A program made the translations under genes and the position numbers. A stretch of DNA of 20,593 nucleotides, from assembly GCA_003517965.1 (NCBI GenBank), contig DOZO01000025.1, positions 11,982 through 32,574 on the forward strand. Direction: 5' to 3'. Below the pieces are notes generated by a model. It had not been told where the DNA came from. It saw only the letters and a program-made list of their open reading frames with translations, and searched no databases. Every line of letters begins with the position of its first letter. The stretch's first letter is position 1. This stretch comes from Desulfobulbaceae bacterium. GTDB taxonomy: Bacteria; Desulfobacterota; Desulfobulbia; Desulfobulbales; Desulfurivibrionaceae. This document shows, piece by piece, positions 1 to 8,195 of this stretch.

Positions 1-678
1 GTTATTCTTCTGTTCGTTGCTCTTTCCGGCTGTGTCGGCGCAGGTGGCCAACAAGCCCAGCAATTGCCAGAGCGCTATACTCTGCCAGCCCCATCACGAA
101 CCGCGCAGGCCCCGCCGGAGGGAACAATTTACGCGGCCAACAACGGCCTTGACCTTTACGCGGACAGCCGGGCGAAAAAGATCGGTGATATCGTCCTGGT
201 CCGCATCGTGGAAACTTCAAAGGCCAACAAAGAAGCCAATACCAAGACGGAACGCGAATCAACGGTTACCGGCGGCGTTTCCAGTCTGTTCGGTTTAGAG
301 ACCTGGCTGGCGGATAAAAACAGCCGCTTTTCTCCCTCGCTTACTGAACTTCAGGCCAAGCTGACCAACGATTTTGAGGGTAAGGGAAAAACCGACCGGA
401 AAAGCAATGTGACTGCCACCATCTCTGCCAGGGTCATCGATCTGACCACCGACGGGAACCTGAATATCCGCGGCTATCAAGAGGTTAAGGTCAACAATGA
501 AACCCAGCATATTATCCTTTCCGGCATTATCCGGCCACAGGATGTCTCCCATGACAACTCTGTCCTTTCGACCCATGTTGCCGATGCCAGGATAGAATAC
601 AGCGGCCAGGGGGTACTGGGCGACAAACAGCAGCCAGGATGGCTGGCCAGGGCTCTGGACAGCGTCTGGCCATTTTAA
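1..678 (+). CDS. flgH: FlgH, flagellar L-ring lipoprotein (5' end missing)
   Basis: FlgH forms the L-ring, the outer-membrane bushing around the flagellar rod. The reading frame is open from base 1 and begins upstream of the window. The first visible residues are a hydrophobic signal-peptide end followed by the lipobox LSGC (bases 22-33), so the cysteine at 31-33 is the predicted lipidated residue. The mature part carries the family's recognisable segments: an N-terminal GTIYAANNGLDLYAD stretch, DIVLVRIVETSKANKEA, and a C-terminal GIIRPQDVS/ARIEYSGQG block ending in WPF. About 215 mature residues are present, the normal length for FlgH, so only the start of the signal peptide is missing. An internal TTG at 64 is not the start, because it would remove the lipobox. 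flgI follows after 172 bp that contain their own sigma-54 promoter. Confidence 0.95.
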   Translation, partial: VILLFVALSGCVGAGGQQAQQLPERYTLPAPSRTAQAPPEGTIYAANNGLDLYADSRAKKIGDIVLVRIVETSKANKEANTKTERESTVTGGVSSLFGLETWLADKNSRFSPSLTELQAKLTNDFEGKGKTDRKSNVTATISARVIDLTTDGNLNIRGYQEVKVNNETQHIILSGIIRPQDVSHDNSVLSTHVADARIEYSGQGVLGDKQQPGWLARALDSVWPF

Positions 679-789
679 GCATGCCAATGCGCAGAGGTAG
701 GCAAAATATTCCTTTATTGCCCGGAGCAAAGATATGAAAAGAAGAATATTCCCTTTGAAAATGGCTCATTACAATATGTGTCCGGACAG

Positions 790-805
790 TGGCACACTGT
801 TTGCA
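790..805 (+). promoter_or_regulatory. Sigma-54 (RpoN) promoter of flgI
   Basis: The sequence TGGCACACTGTTTGCA matches the -24/-12 consensus TGGCAC-N5-TTGCA exactly. The GG (791-792) and GC (803-804) have the required 12-bp periodicity. This predicts transcription starting near 815-816, leaving about 35 nt of leader before the flgI start at 851. The position rules out the longer reading frame that starts at 734, since that start would lie upstream of the promoter. It implies control by an enhancer-binding activator of the FlrC/FlgR type, which is not encoded in this window. Confidence 0.8.
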
Positions 806-850
806 TTACTTTCAGGATACAGGCTCTTGAAGACCAAAAAGGACGGCTCC

Positions 851-1966
851 ATGCAGACAAAAACAATTGCTCATAAAAACGCAGACAAACAAAACATCCG
901 TCGCGCCACCCTGCTCTTGGTCGGCGCTCTTCTGCTTGGGCTTCTCTTAAACACAGGGCTTGTTCATGCCGCCCGTTTAAAAGACCTGGCCTCGGTAAAA
1001 GGAGTGCGGAACAACCAGCTGGTGGGCTATGGCATTGTGGTCGGCTTAAATGGCACTGGCGACGGCAACAAGGCCGCCTTTACTGGTCAGGGGCTCAGCA
1101 ACATGCTCAACAATCTCGGGGTCAAGGTTGATCCGGAAAGCACCAAGGTAAAAAATATTGCCTCCGTCATGGTAACCGCTACCCTGCCGCCTTTTTTCAA
1201 GGCTGGGCAAAGTATCGATGTGACCATTTCTTCGGTGGGTGATGCTACTTCCCTCTCGGGCGGCACTCTGCTGGCCACCCCGCTCAAAGGCCTGGATAAT
1301 AATATCTATGCCATGGCCCAGGGCCCTATCAGTATCGGGGGCGGCTCGGATGGCAACGCCGCGGCCCAGAAAAAAAATCACTTGACCGTGGCCCGGATCA
1401 CTAACGGTGCTTCGGTGGAGCGGGAGGTACCGGTAAACTTTGCCAACAAGGAGAGCATCACCATCAGTCTGGCCTCGCCGGATTTCACTACGATCTCCTT
1501 GATGAAAACTGCCATTGACACCTATCTGGGCGGGGCCTATGCCACCGCTCGAGACGCCGCCTCGGTGGAGGTTGCGGTGCCGGCAAAATACCGGGCGCAG
1601 GAAGTTGCCCTGCTGGCGGCTCTGGAAAATATCGAGATTAACCCTGAGCGTCGGGCAAAGGTAGTTTTGAATGAACGGACCGGCACGGTGGTTATGGGCG
1701 ACAATGTCACCATCAACCAGTTTGCCCTGTCCCACGGGAGTCTGAGCCTGCAGGTTCAACCTCTGCTCCAGCCAGGTGCCCCGGCCAACGCTTTGGGTGA
1801 CACCGCCAAGGTTGGCCAGAAAGTGGTGACTTTGCGCCCAGGGGTAACCCTGGGCGAGGTAGTCCGGGCTCTTAATTCAGTGGGGATCGCCCCCCGCGAA
1901 CTGATCGCCATTTTTCAGGCCATCAAGGCTGCTGGCGCCCTGCAGGCGGAACTGGAAATTATTTAG
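851..1966 (+). CDS. flgI: FlgI, flagellar P-ring protein
   Basis: FlgI is the periplasmic P-ring subunit that surrounds the rod in the peptidoglycan layer. From the ATG at 851 the protein has 371 residues, the usual size. It starts with a basic N-terminus and a hydrophobic core ending in LLLNTGLVHA-A, a Sec signal peptide probably cut after residue 40. The mature start ARLKDLASVKGVRNNQLVGYG is highly typical. Other family segments are GLNGTGDG, ATPLKGLD, GPISIGGGSDGN and the C-terminal GVTLGEVVRALNSVG...FQAIKAAGALQAELEII. The start at 851 is preferred over the in-frame ATG at 734 because AAGGA (839-843) lies 7 nt before it, because it gives a clean signal peptide, and because a sigma-54 promoter sits at 790-805. 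Confidence 0.96.
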   Translation: MQTKTIAHKNADKQNIRRATLLLVGALLLGLLLNTGLVHAARLKDLASVKGVRNNQLVGYGIVVGLNGTGDGNKAAFTGQGLSNMLNNLGVKVDPESTKVKNIASVMVTATLPPFFKAGQSIDVTISSVGDATSLSGGTLLATPLKGLDNNIYAMAQGPISIGGGSDGNAAAQKKNHLTVARITNGASVEREVPVNFANKESITISLASPDFTTISLMKTAIDTYLGGAYATARDAASVEVAVPAKYRAQEVALLAALENIEINPERRAKVVLNERTGTVVMGDNVTINQFALSHGSLSLQVQPLLQPGAPANALGDTAKVGQKVVTLRPGVTLGEVVRALNSVGIAPRELIAIFQAIKAAGALQAELEII

Positions 1967-2017
1967 GAGCCGTTACGAAATGACCATTGTTCTTTTAACT
2001 ATTGCGCTACGGCTCCT
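1965..2017 (+). repeat. Inverted repeat at the 3' end of flgI
   Basis: AGGAGCCGT (1965-1973) and ACGGCTCCT (2009-2017) form a perfect 9-bp stem. Further partial pairing inside the 35-nt loop comes from CG and AAT with their complements. The left arm overlaps the flgI stop codon. No T-run follows the right arm, so it does not look like an intrinsic terminator. It could be an mRNA-stabilising or processing hairpin, or part of a repeated element. Confidence 0.5.
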
Positions 2018-2032
2018 TATGCCGATCACGAT

Positions 2033-2135
2033 CTTAAATCGTTACACATTTTGAACAACGGCTTAGTAAGTTAGAAATTATTTTCTGGCAGGAAATAATT
2101 TCGTTAACGCACTTACCCCGTTTATCGGGATTAGG
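2033..2135 (+). repeat. Interspersed repeat, long copy with hairpin (before flgJ)
   Basis: This is one of two related copies in the window; the other is at 12507-12576. The shared blocks are CTTAAATCG at the left end, an identical 20-mer TTAGTAAGTTAGAAATTATT (2063-2082), and CCGTTTATCGGGATTAGG (2118-2135, 16 of 18 identical). In this copy the last two blocks are separated by 35 nt. That insert completes a strong hairpin: GAAATTATTT (2074-2083) pairs perfectly with AAATAATTTC (2093-2102), extended inward by a G-T and a C-G pair around a 5-nt loop. An outer stem pairs GTAAGT (2066-2071) with ACTTAC (2111-2116), and a second small hairpin, CCCG-TTTAT-CGGG, follows. The final AGG contributes the ribosome binding site of flgJ. 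Confidence 0.65.
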
Positions 2136-2142
2136 AAACACC

Positions 2143-2463
2143 ATGAATATCATCAGCGAAGCAACAGCCGGACTCAAGGGAAACAGCAGTTCTGCCGATA
2201 CGCTAAAGAAGGGAAAACTCCGCGAAGCCTGTGCCGGCTTTGAAGCCCTGATGCTCAAACAGATCCTGACCTCGGCCCGTCAGAGCATTCCCAAGAGCGG
2301 CCTGCTTGACGGCGGCTATGGAGAAGAAATGTTTCAATCCATCCACGATGACCAGTTGACTCAGAAGATGGCGCAAAGCAAAGGTCTCGGCTTTGGCGAT
2401 ATGCTTTATCGGCAACTGTCGCAGGCCCATGTCCCACCAGGCGCAACGAGTAAGGAGAAATAA
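2143..2463 (+). CDS. flgJ: FlgJ-type rod-binding protein without muramidase domain
   Basis: This 106-residue protein corresponds only to the N-terminal rod-binding domain of FlgJ, which acts as a scaffold or cap during periplasmic rod assembly. Recognisable segments are REACAGFEALMLKQILTSAR, then GLLDGGYGEEMFQSIHDDQLTQKMAQSKGLGFGDMLYRQL, matching the (F/Y)xxM(L/F)xxQLA...GLG(I/L)AxxL(Y/Q)xQL pattern of the family. The C-terminal glucosaminidase domain of enterobacterial FlgJ is absent and no remnant follows, because flgN starts 3 nt after the stop codon. Single-domain FlgJ is common outside the enterics, so this is probably the native form, with the peptidoglycan hydrolase encoded elsewhere. 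AGGA (2133-2136) lies 6 nt before the ATG. Confidence 0.9.
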   Translation: MNIISEATAGLKGNSSSADTLKKGKLREACAGFEALMLKQILTSARQSIPKSGLLDGGYGEEMFQSIHDDQLTQKMAQSKGLGFGDMLYRQLSQAHVPPGATSKEK

Positions 2464-2466
2464 GCC

Positions 2467-2988
2467 ATGATGAGCACAGAAAATACAGACCAACGCTCCC
2501 TGCACGTCAAATTTTTTGAAACCCTGGAGCAGGAAGTCATTCTTTCCCAGGATATGCTCGCCATCTTGAACGAAGAGCAAAAAGCTTTGGTGAGCATGGA
2601 TATGCAGGCGCTTCTCCGCTTGAGCGCCATAAAAGAAAACAGGCTGAGTCGCATCCAGTCCCTGGATGCGCTGCTCGCCAACCTGGCCAGAGAAATCAGC
2701 CCGGAAGCATCCGGCAACACGGCAAGACTTGCCGCCCTGATTCCTCTGCTCAACCAGGAAGACGGGAACAAGCTCGCCCAGTATCGTAAGAAGCTAACTA
2801 AACTGCGGGAAGATATCCTCAAACACAATCTGATCAATAAGCACTTTGCCGCAGATGTAAGAACATACCTTGACGACGCTATTTCTCTGATCAGCAATGG
2901 GATAGCGGAGCGCCCCATGTACGGCCACACCGGCCTCAGCCGGAAGCCCTCGTTGAACCAGCCCTCTTTTATCAGCAGGGAGGTTTAG
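2467..2988 (+). CDS. flgN: FlgN, export chaperone for hook-associated proteins
   Basis: FlgN is a cytosolic, helical type III secretion chaperone that keeps FlgK and FlgL soluble and delivers them to the flagellar export gate. The 173-residue protein is predicted to be almost wholly alpha-helical, with long stretches rich in Leu, Glu and Lys and no membrane segment. The pattern FFETLEQEVILSQDMLAILNEEQKALVSMDMQALLRLSAIKENRL fits the FlgN family's N-terminal helix pair. The middle and C-terminal helices are more variable. AAGGAG (2452-2457), inside the end of flgJ, serves the ATG at 2467; a second ATG follows immediately at 2470. Its position directly before flgK and flgL, its client genes, strongly supports the call. 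Confidence 0.85.
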   Translation: MMSTENTDQRSLHVKFFETLEQEVILSQDMLAILNEEQKALVSMDMQALLRLSAIKENRLSRIQSLDALLANLAREISPEASGNTARLAALIPLLNQEDGNKLAQYRKKLTKLREDILKHNLINKHFAADVRTYLDDAISLISNGIAERPMYGHTGLSRKPSLNQPSFISREV

Positions 2989-2991
2989 CGC

Positions 2992-5511
2992 ATGGCTGGC
3001 ATCTCTCATGTATTAGGCATGGCCAAAGATGCCCTTCTCACCCACCAGCTTTCGATTCAGGTGGCATCGCACAATATCGCCAACGTTGATACCCCTGGCT
3101 ACACCAGACAATCGCTACAACTGGAACCTCACAATGCGACTCCCATAAGTGCCGGTCTGCTGGGTGGCGGCGTCAAGGGCACAAGCATCATGAGAAATTA
3201 CGACCAGTTCATGGTGCAACGGCTGGCCAGCCAGGAATCTAATCTGGGCAGTCTGGAAGCACAGCAGGAAGCCATGCGCCTGGTGGAAACCGTATTTAAT
3301 GAAGCGCCAGGCCTGGCGATCAACGATCTGATGAACCAGTTCTGGAGCAGCTGGCAGGATCTGGCCGACAACCCGGAAATCTCTGCGACCAGACAGTCGG
3401 TTATTCAGTCTTCGCAGTTGATTATTGATCAACTGCACACCATGGGTACAGAATTGATTCAGACCCAATTTGATATCGGATTAAGTATGGATACCGCTAT
3501 CGGAGACGTTAACTCTATTATCACCCAGATCGCTGATCTCAACGTGCAAATCGTTGGGGTGGAATCTCCGGTTAGTCAGGCTAATGATCTGCGCGACAAA
3601 AGAGATACCCTGGTACATAATCTTTCCAAGCTGCTGGACGTCTCTTTTTTCGAGGATAAAAACGGTTCTTACACCGTTCTCATGGCCGACGGTCATTCTC
3701 TGGTGGAAGGTAACCAAGCCGGCGAAGTGGACTGGGAAAATAACGAACTCATCTGGGTGAACATAGATAAGAGGGGCGGCGAGACACGGCTGCCTATTGG
3801 CGGAGGGTCTGATCTGGGTGGCAAGATCGGAGGCTGGCTGGAGGTTCGTGGTAATCTGGCTGAAGGCGACCCGGATAATTTTCTTGGCCGTCTGGATGCC
3901 TTTGCTAATTCCTTGATCCGTGAGATCAATCAGCAGCACTCCCAGGGAGTAGGGCTTACCTTGTTTGGCGACGCCCTTACCGGCGCGGAACAAGCAAAGG
4001 ATGTCGCCCGCCTTACCACTACTGTGGATGCTATTACCGATACTACTACGATTCCAGCAGACAGCATTACCATTAACGGCCGAAAGATTGGGGAGATTCT
4101 TGGCGGCAACGATCAAAACGGCCTGGCCATGACCAAGACAGACAATGCCGTTAGCGCTATTAACGCGGCGGAGACCGGGATCGAAGCGCGATTGACCACG
4201 CTGGTGGCGGGAGGGGCGGTGGCGGCCCCCCCGGCAAATAATGGTGCAACTATCTCCCTTGATGTTAATGGGGTGGCGATCAACTACACCATTGATAACG
4301 ATGGCGCAGGTCTCCCCGACGATAACATTCCAGCAACTTTTGCCAGCCATCTGGTAACCGCAATCAATTCGGCTATTACCATCCATAATGGCCTGGGCAC
4401 AACGACAAACCCTGTAACCATCGTGGCGGAAGTCGGCACCGGTACCAACGGCGGTGTCCTCAACAGCATTATTTTCAAAAATATCAATGCAGGTGACGAA
4501 TCAGATATCGTTGTCAGCGGCCTTGACTCCTCGGTACCCGGACTGGAAACTTCTATGGGACTTACCGCTGGCACCTACACCGCCGACAGCACCCATAACA
4601 CCGGCGAGATCACCCTGTTTTCAACCAGTTCCTTTACCCTTAATGCCGGAATTAATGATTCCATCCTGGCTCAACTCGGTCTTACCGGAACCACAACACC
4701 AGCACTTTCTTCTTTTGACACCACACTTGGCGACGGCAACATTACCTTTGGTCCGGAAAACGACAACAGAGGCTCTTTGCTTACCGGCTACGAATATTTT
4801 GATCAACTTGACACCACTGGCAGTTTTGATATCTGGATTTATAACAACGATGGTTCCCTGGCCATGTCCCAGCCGGTGACAGTTTCTCTGGCCAGGGCCT
4901 ACAGCCTGGATAACGTCAAGGAGATCATTAATACAACAATTGCCACAGCAACCAACGGCAGCACCTGGCTCACGGCCTCAACCTATGAAAATCGTCTGCG
5001 GGTAACCCCGGATGCCAATCACCAGTTCGCCTTTGCCAATGACACCTCCAATTTTCTCCAGGTTGCCGGGATCAACACCTTTTTCTCCGGCAACAGCGCG
5101 GCAACCATCAGCCTGAACAGCATGATTGCTGACGATCTTAATAATCTGGCTGCGGCCACCATTGGCCCGCAGGGGCAAGTATTTCGTGGAGACAACACCA
5201 ATTCTCTCAAGATCACAGATACCCAGCACGATGAGAATATTACCTTCACTGATGGCAGCCAAAATACTCTGGATGGTTTTTACAATATTTTGATCGGCAA
5301 GGTTGCCAATACAACACGCACCATCAGCCACTCCTACGATTCCAGTGTGTTAGTCAATAAACAGTTTAGAGAAATGCGAGATTCGGTCTCCGGTGTATCT
5401 CTGGATGAAGAAATGGCGAACCTGATCAAATACCAACAGGCCTACACCGCCGCAGCCCGCCTAATCACTATGTCAGACGAGATGCTTGACACCCTGCTTA
5501 ATGCGGTGTGA
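2992..5511 (+). CDS. flgK: FlgK, hook-filament junction protein HAP1, with large insertion
   Basis: FlgK is the first of the two junction proteins between hook and filament. It is exported through the flagellar type III system and so has no signal peptide. The N-terminus (HVLGMAKDALLTHQLSIQVASHNIANVDTPGYTRQ) and C-terminus (DEEMANLIKYQQAYTAAARLITMSDEMLDTLL) are classic polymerisation ends of the rod/hook/HAP family, and NDLRDKRDTLVHNLSKLLDVSF is a FlgK hallmark. At 839 residues it is about 290 longer than the enterobacterial protein. The extra part lies around residues 340-580 and contains a flagellin-IN-like motif (ADSITING, 356-363) followed by a module (about 424-560) related to one in FlgL. 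GGGAGG (2978-2983) precedes the ATG and overlaps the end of flgN, suggesting translational coupling. Confidence 0.96.
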   Translation: MAGISHVLGMAKDALLTHQLSIQVASHNIANVDTPGYTRQSLQLEPHNATPISAGLLGGGVKGTSIMRNYDQFMVQRLASQESNLGSLEAQQEAMRLVETVFNEAPGLAINDLMNQFWSSWQDLADNPEISATRQSVIQSSQLIIDQLHTMGTELIQTQFDIGLSMDTAIGDVNSIITQIADLNVQIVGVESPVSQANDLRDKRDTLVHNLSKLLDVSFFEDKNGSYTVLMADGHSLVEGNQAGEVDWENNELIWVNIDKRGGETRLPIGGGSDLGGKIGGWLEVRGNLAEGDPDNFLGRLDAFANSLIREINQQHSQGVGLTLFGDALTGAEQAKDVARLTTTVDAITDTTTIPADSITINGRKIGEILGGNDQNGLAMTKTDNAVSAINAAETGIEARLTTLVAGGAVAAPPANNGATISLDVNGVAINYTIDNDGAGLPDDNIPATFASHLVTAINSAITIHNGLGTTTNPVTIVAEVGTGTNGGVLNSIIFKNINAGDESDIVVSGLDSSVPGLETSMGLTAGTYTADSTHNTGEITLFSTSSFTLNAGINDSILAQLGLTGTTTPALSSFDTTLGDGNITFGPENDNRGSLLTGYEYFDQLDTTGSFDIWIYNNDGSLAMSQPVTVSLARAYSLDNVKEIINTTIATATNGSTWLTASTYENRLRVTPDANHQFAFANDTSNFLQVAGINTFFSGNSAATISLNSMIADDLNNLAAATIGPQGQVFRGDNTNSLKITDTQHDENITFTDGSQNTLDGFYNILIGKVANTTRTISHSYDSSVLVNKQFREMRDSVSGVSLDEEMANLIKYQQAYTAAARLITMSDEMLDTLLNAV

Positions 5512-5522
5512 TAGGAGAAACC

Positions 5523-8189
5523 ATGCGAATCACCATGCAGTCCATCCATTACAATATCCTGACGAATCTAAATAAGATCACCACGGATATGAATCGGCTC
5601 AACAACCAGATTTCCTCGGGCAAACAGTTGGCCACCATCTCCGATGATCCGGTCAAATTGGTGAGCGCCCTTGGCTTGAGAAGCAACCTCACCCAGATCA
5701 CTTCATACCAGGAAAATCTCAAGTTCGGCGACAAAACCATTACCGCCGCAGAAAACTCTCTCACCCAGATGAAGAATCTTGCCCTGCGGGCAAAGACCCT
5801 GGCCATTCAACAGGTAAATGCTACAGTTACCCCGGAAAATCGGGCCAGCGCCGCGGAAGAGGCGCGTCATCTCTGGGAGCAGTCAATTTTTTTGGGCAAC
5901 AGCCAGGTAAACGGCAAATATGTGTTTGGCGGTTATAGGACTACTGGGTATACGGCAGCCGAACCGGCGCCTTTTGTCGCCGACAAGGTGGATGGCTACC
6001 GGATTAATGGCAACAGTATTGCGGTAACCAACCAGTTCTTGACCTCCACCGTGGACAATACCACCATCGCGGCAGGTGACCTTGCCATCAACGGAACAAC
6101 AACAGGGGCAATCACGACAGGAGCCGCCACAAACGGCCTGTTCATGGAAAAGGCATTCAATGCAAAAACGGTTATTGAAGCAACAGATCCGGCCGTAATC
6201 GTTAATCTGACGACCCTGTATGGCGGAGTGGCTGTCGCGGCAGACACTCTCGATGGGTCGGTCACGGATTTCGACTTCGATCTAAACGGCGTCAATATTA
6301 CCGTGACGATTCCCGATGGTACGGCCCAAGCCGGAGTGGCAACCCTCATCGCCACCGCCGTCAATGTGGTGAAAGACCTGACCGGCGTCGAAGCGGTTAT
6401 CGGCGATGGCGCAACTAACGGCGGGGCACTGAACGCTATTGTTTTCGCTAACATGCAGAAAGGGGATGAATCCGCGATTACGGTTGTGATAAACGATCCT
6501 GGCTCGCCCGGTGATGCAGATCTCGGCTTCGCAAACTTCAGCGAAACAGCGGACATTGACAACAACACTGGCGAGATATCACTCTCCTCAGCCATGTCTT
6601 TCACCCTTACCAGTCCAAACGACCCAGACGACACCATCCTGACCAATCTTGGCTTGGACGGCGGCGCTAAAGGCTTTGCCGACGTAGCAGGGGACGGCAC
6701 ATTGCGCTACGGTTCTGCCCTGGCTGCCGGAGATCTTACCATCAACGGCACCGCCATTGCGGCTACGGCCAACGATGGCCTTTCCACTCTCTATGCCGAT
6801 GCCTCAGCTGCAGCCAAGGCCAAGGCCATTAATGACCTGGCTGAGACCACCGGCGTTACCGCCGACATCACTCCAGTTTATCACACTGCTGGCGGCTCGG
6901 TCATCGCGGGCACCTTACGTTCGGGTGACCTGGTCATTAACGGAGAGGACATCTTTGACGGCACCCCGGTGGCAACCAATCCTAATCCCGCGACGGTCAT
7001 TGCCCAGGATACGGACAACATTATCATCAATGCGATCAACGCCAAATCCGGCAGCACCGGCATTGTTGCCACCAGGGACAGCAACGGTATTATCACCCTG
7101 GCCGCCAAGGATGGGCGCAACCTGCATATTCAGACCTCGGCTAACGGGGAAAACATTACCCGCTTGAACAGCGCGGCAGCAGATACTCCGGCAAGCGCTG
7201 TTTATTTCGGTACGATTCAGCTGGCCTCGAATGATCAGTTTTTTGTGGAAACAACGCCAGTTGGCATCGCTCCCACCCTCTATGAACCGGGCTTAGAGGC
7301 TCTTGGTCTGAGTGGTGGCGCGGTATTTACCGGCGAAAGCAAGGATGTGGTAAATGATGGTCAACTCCAGGTAGTTACTATCCAGAAACAAGATGGCAAT
7401 GTTCGCTATGCTGGTGATCAGGCTCATGATCTGGCAGTCAAGGTCGGCAAGGAAAGCACCCTGGAGGTTTCGAAAAACGGGAAAGCCGCTGTTTCTGACA
7501 CCGGAATTTTTTCAACCCTCAAGCAGTTTGAAGATGCCTTGCTTGGCCAGAAATTCAGCACCGTAACCGGAGTTTATCAGGCCACAGACATCACCGCCAC
7601 ACTTGACAGTGGTAATACCGGTCTTGAACAGCAATTCAAGTCATTCGCCAACGGCGCTATTGCCATAACGGTGACTGATCATTCTTATTATCCGCCCAGA
7701 GATTTCACTATGGATGTCGGGGTGGATACCGCCGCAGACAGCCCATCCGCCATTGCCGCAAAGATAAACGGCATTCCGGGGATGATCGCGGCCTGGAACA
7801 GCGATGGTGCCCTGAAGCTGGAAACCAGCGATCCAGAACGGTATTCCTTTACTTACAATGACACCAGCGGCTTTCTCGACATGTCTGGTATCACCTATGA
7901 TCAGATGCAGATTCAGACCATTGATAAGACCATTGCTGATTTAGATACGGTAATGGACAATCTGACTACTCAGATCTCCGATTTTGGCGCCAGGGCGAAC
8001 CGGATCATTGTCCAGCAACAAATTTATTCAAAACTTGAATTGTCTACCAAGGAAAGTCTTTCAGAAAAAGAAGACACCGATATTGCCAAGGCCTTGATGG
8101 AATTTAAAGGCAAACAAACTGCTTATGAGGCGGCCTTGGCGGTTGCTGCCAAAACCATGCAGCTGAGTCTGGTAGACTTCCTCAGGTAA
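5523..8189 (+). CDS. flgL: FlgL, hook-filament junction protein HAP3, greatly enlarged
   Basis: FlgL is the second hook-filament junction protein, on which flagellin polymerises. The N-terminal flagellin-type helix (ITTDMNRLNNQISSGKQL, then ISDDP) and the C-terminal helix (KALMEFKGKQTAYEAALAVAAKTMQLSLVDFL) are diagnostic. The protein has 888 residues, against roughly 300 in E. coli. The added material between the conserved ends holds three flagellin-IN-like motifs, AGDLAING (184-191), AGDLTING (402-409) and SGDLVING (467-474), and a module (about 250-372) that resembles one in FlgK. These are likely surface-exposed domains at the filament base. AGGAG (5513-5517) lies 5 nt before the ATG at 5523; an in-frame GTG at 5508, overlapping the flgK stop, is less likely because it has no good ribosome binding site. 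Confidence 0.94.
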   Translation: MRITMQSIHYNILTNLNKITTDMNRLNNQISSGKQLATISDDPVKLVSALGLRSNLTQITSYQENLKFGDKTITAAENSLTQMKNLALRAKTLAIQQVNATVTPENRASAAEEARHLWEQSIFLGNSQVNGKYVFGGYRTTGYTAAEPAPFVADKVDGYRINGNSIAVTNQFLTSTVDNTTIAAGDLAINGTTTGAITTGAATNGLFMEKAFNAKTVIEATDPAVIVNLTTLYGGVAVAADTLDGSVTDFDFDLNGVNITVTIPDGTAQAGVATLIATAVNVVKDLTGVEAVIGDGATNGGALNAIVFANMQKGDESAITVVINDPGSPGDADLGFANFSETADIDNNTGEISLSSAMSFTLTSPNDPDDTILTNLGLDGGAKGFADVAGDGTLRYGSALAAGDLTINGTAIAATANDGLSTLYADASAAAKAKAINDLAETTGVTADITPVYHTAGGSVIAGTLRSGDLVINGEDIFDGTPVATNPNPATVIAQDTDNIIINAINAKSGSTGIVATRDSNGIITLAAKDGRNLHIQTSANGENITRLNSAAADTPASAVYFGTIQLASNDQFFVETTPVGIAPTLYEPGLEALGLSGGAVFTGESKDVVNDGQLQVVTIQKQDGNVRYAGDQAHDLAVKVGKESTLEVSKNGKAAVSDTGIFSTLKQFEDALLGQKFSTVTGVYQATDITATLDSGNTGLEQQFKSFANGAIAITVTDHSYYPPRDFTMDVGVDTAADSPSAIAAKINGIPGMIAAWNSDGALKLETSDPERYSFTYNDTSGFLDMSGITYDQMQIQTIDKTIADLDTVMDNLTTQISDFGARANRIIVQQQIYSKLELSTKESLSEKEDTDIAKALMEFKGKQTAYEAALAVAAKTMQLSLVDFLR

Positions 8190-8195
8190 GACAGG

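Noticed and set aside
734..850. Longer flgI frame starting at 734
   Set aside because: The added residues lie upstream of and across a sigma-54 promoter, lack a good ribosome binding site and would bury the signal peptide.
1046..1759. Long minus-strand open frame inside flgI
   Set aside because: It has no recognisable domain and lies fully opposite a certain gene; it is a codon-bias shadow. The same holds for the long antisense frames in flgK (3481-4386), flgL (5996-6700), polA (11613-12326) and hcp (15510-16052).
2122..2129. Minus-strand CCCGATAA resembling a sigma-28 -10 element
   Set aside because: No -35 match exists at the 11-nt spacing, and no gene follows on that strand; it is part of the repeat's small hairpin.
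6072..6945. IN-motif repeats in flgL as a tandem DNA repeat or CRISPR-like array
   Set aside because: The similarity is at protein level, the copies are unevenly spaced and the frame is continuous; no DNA array structure.
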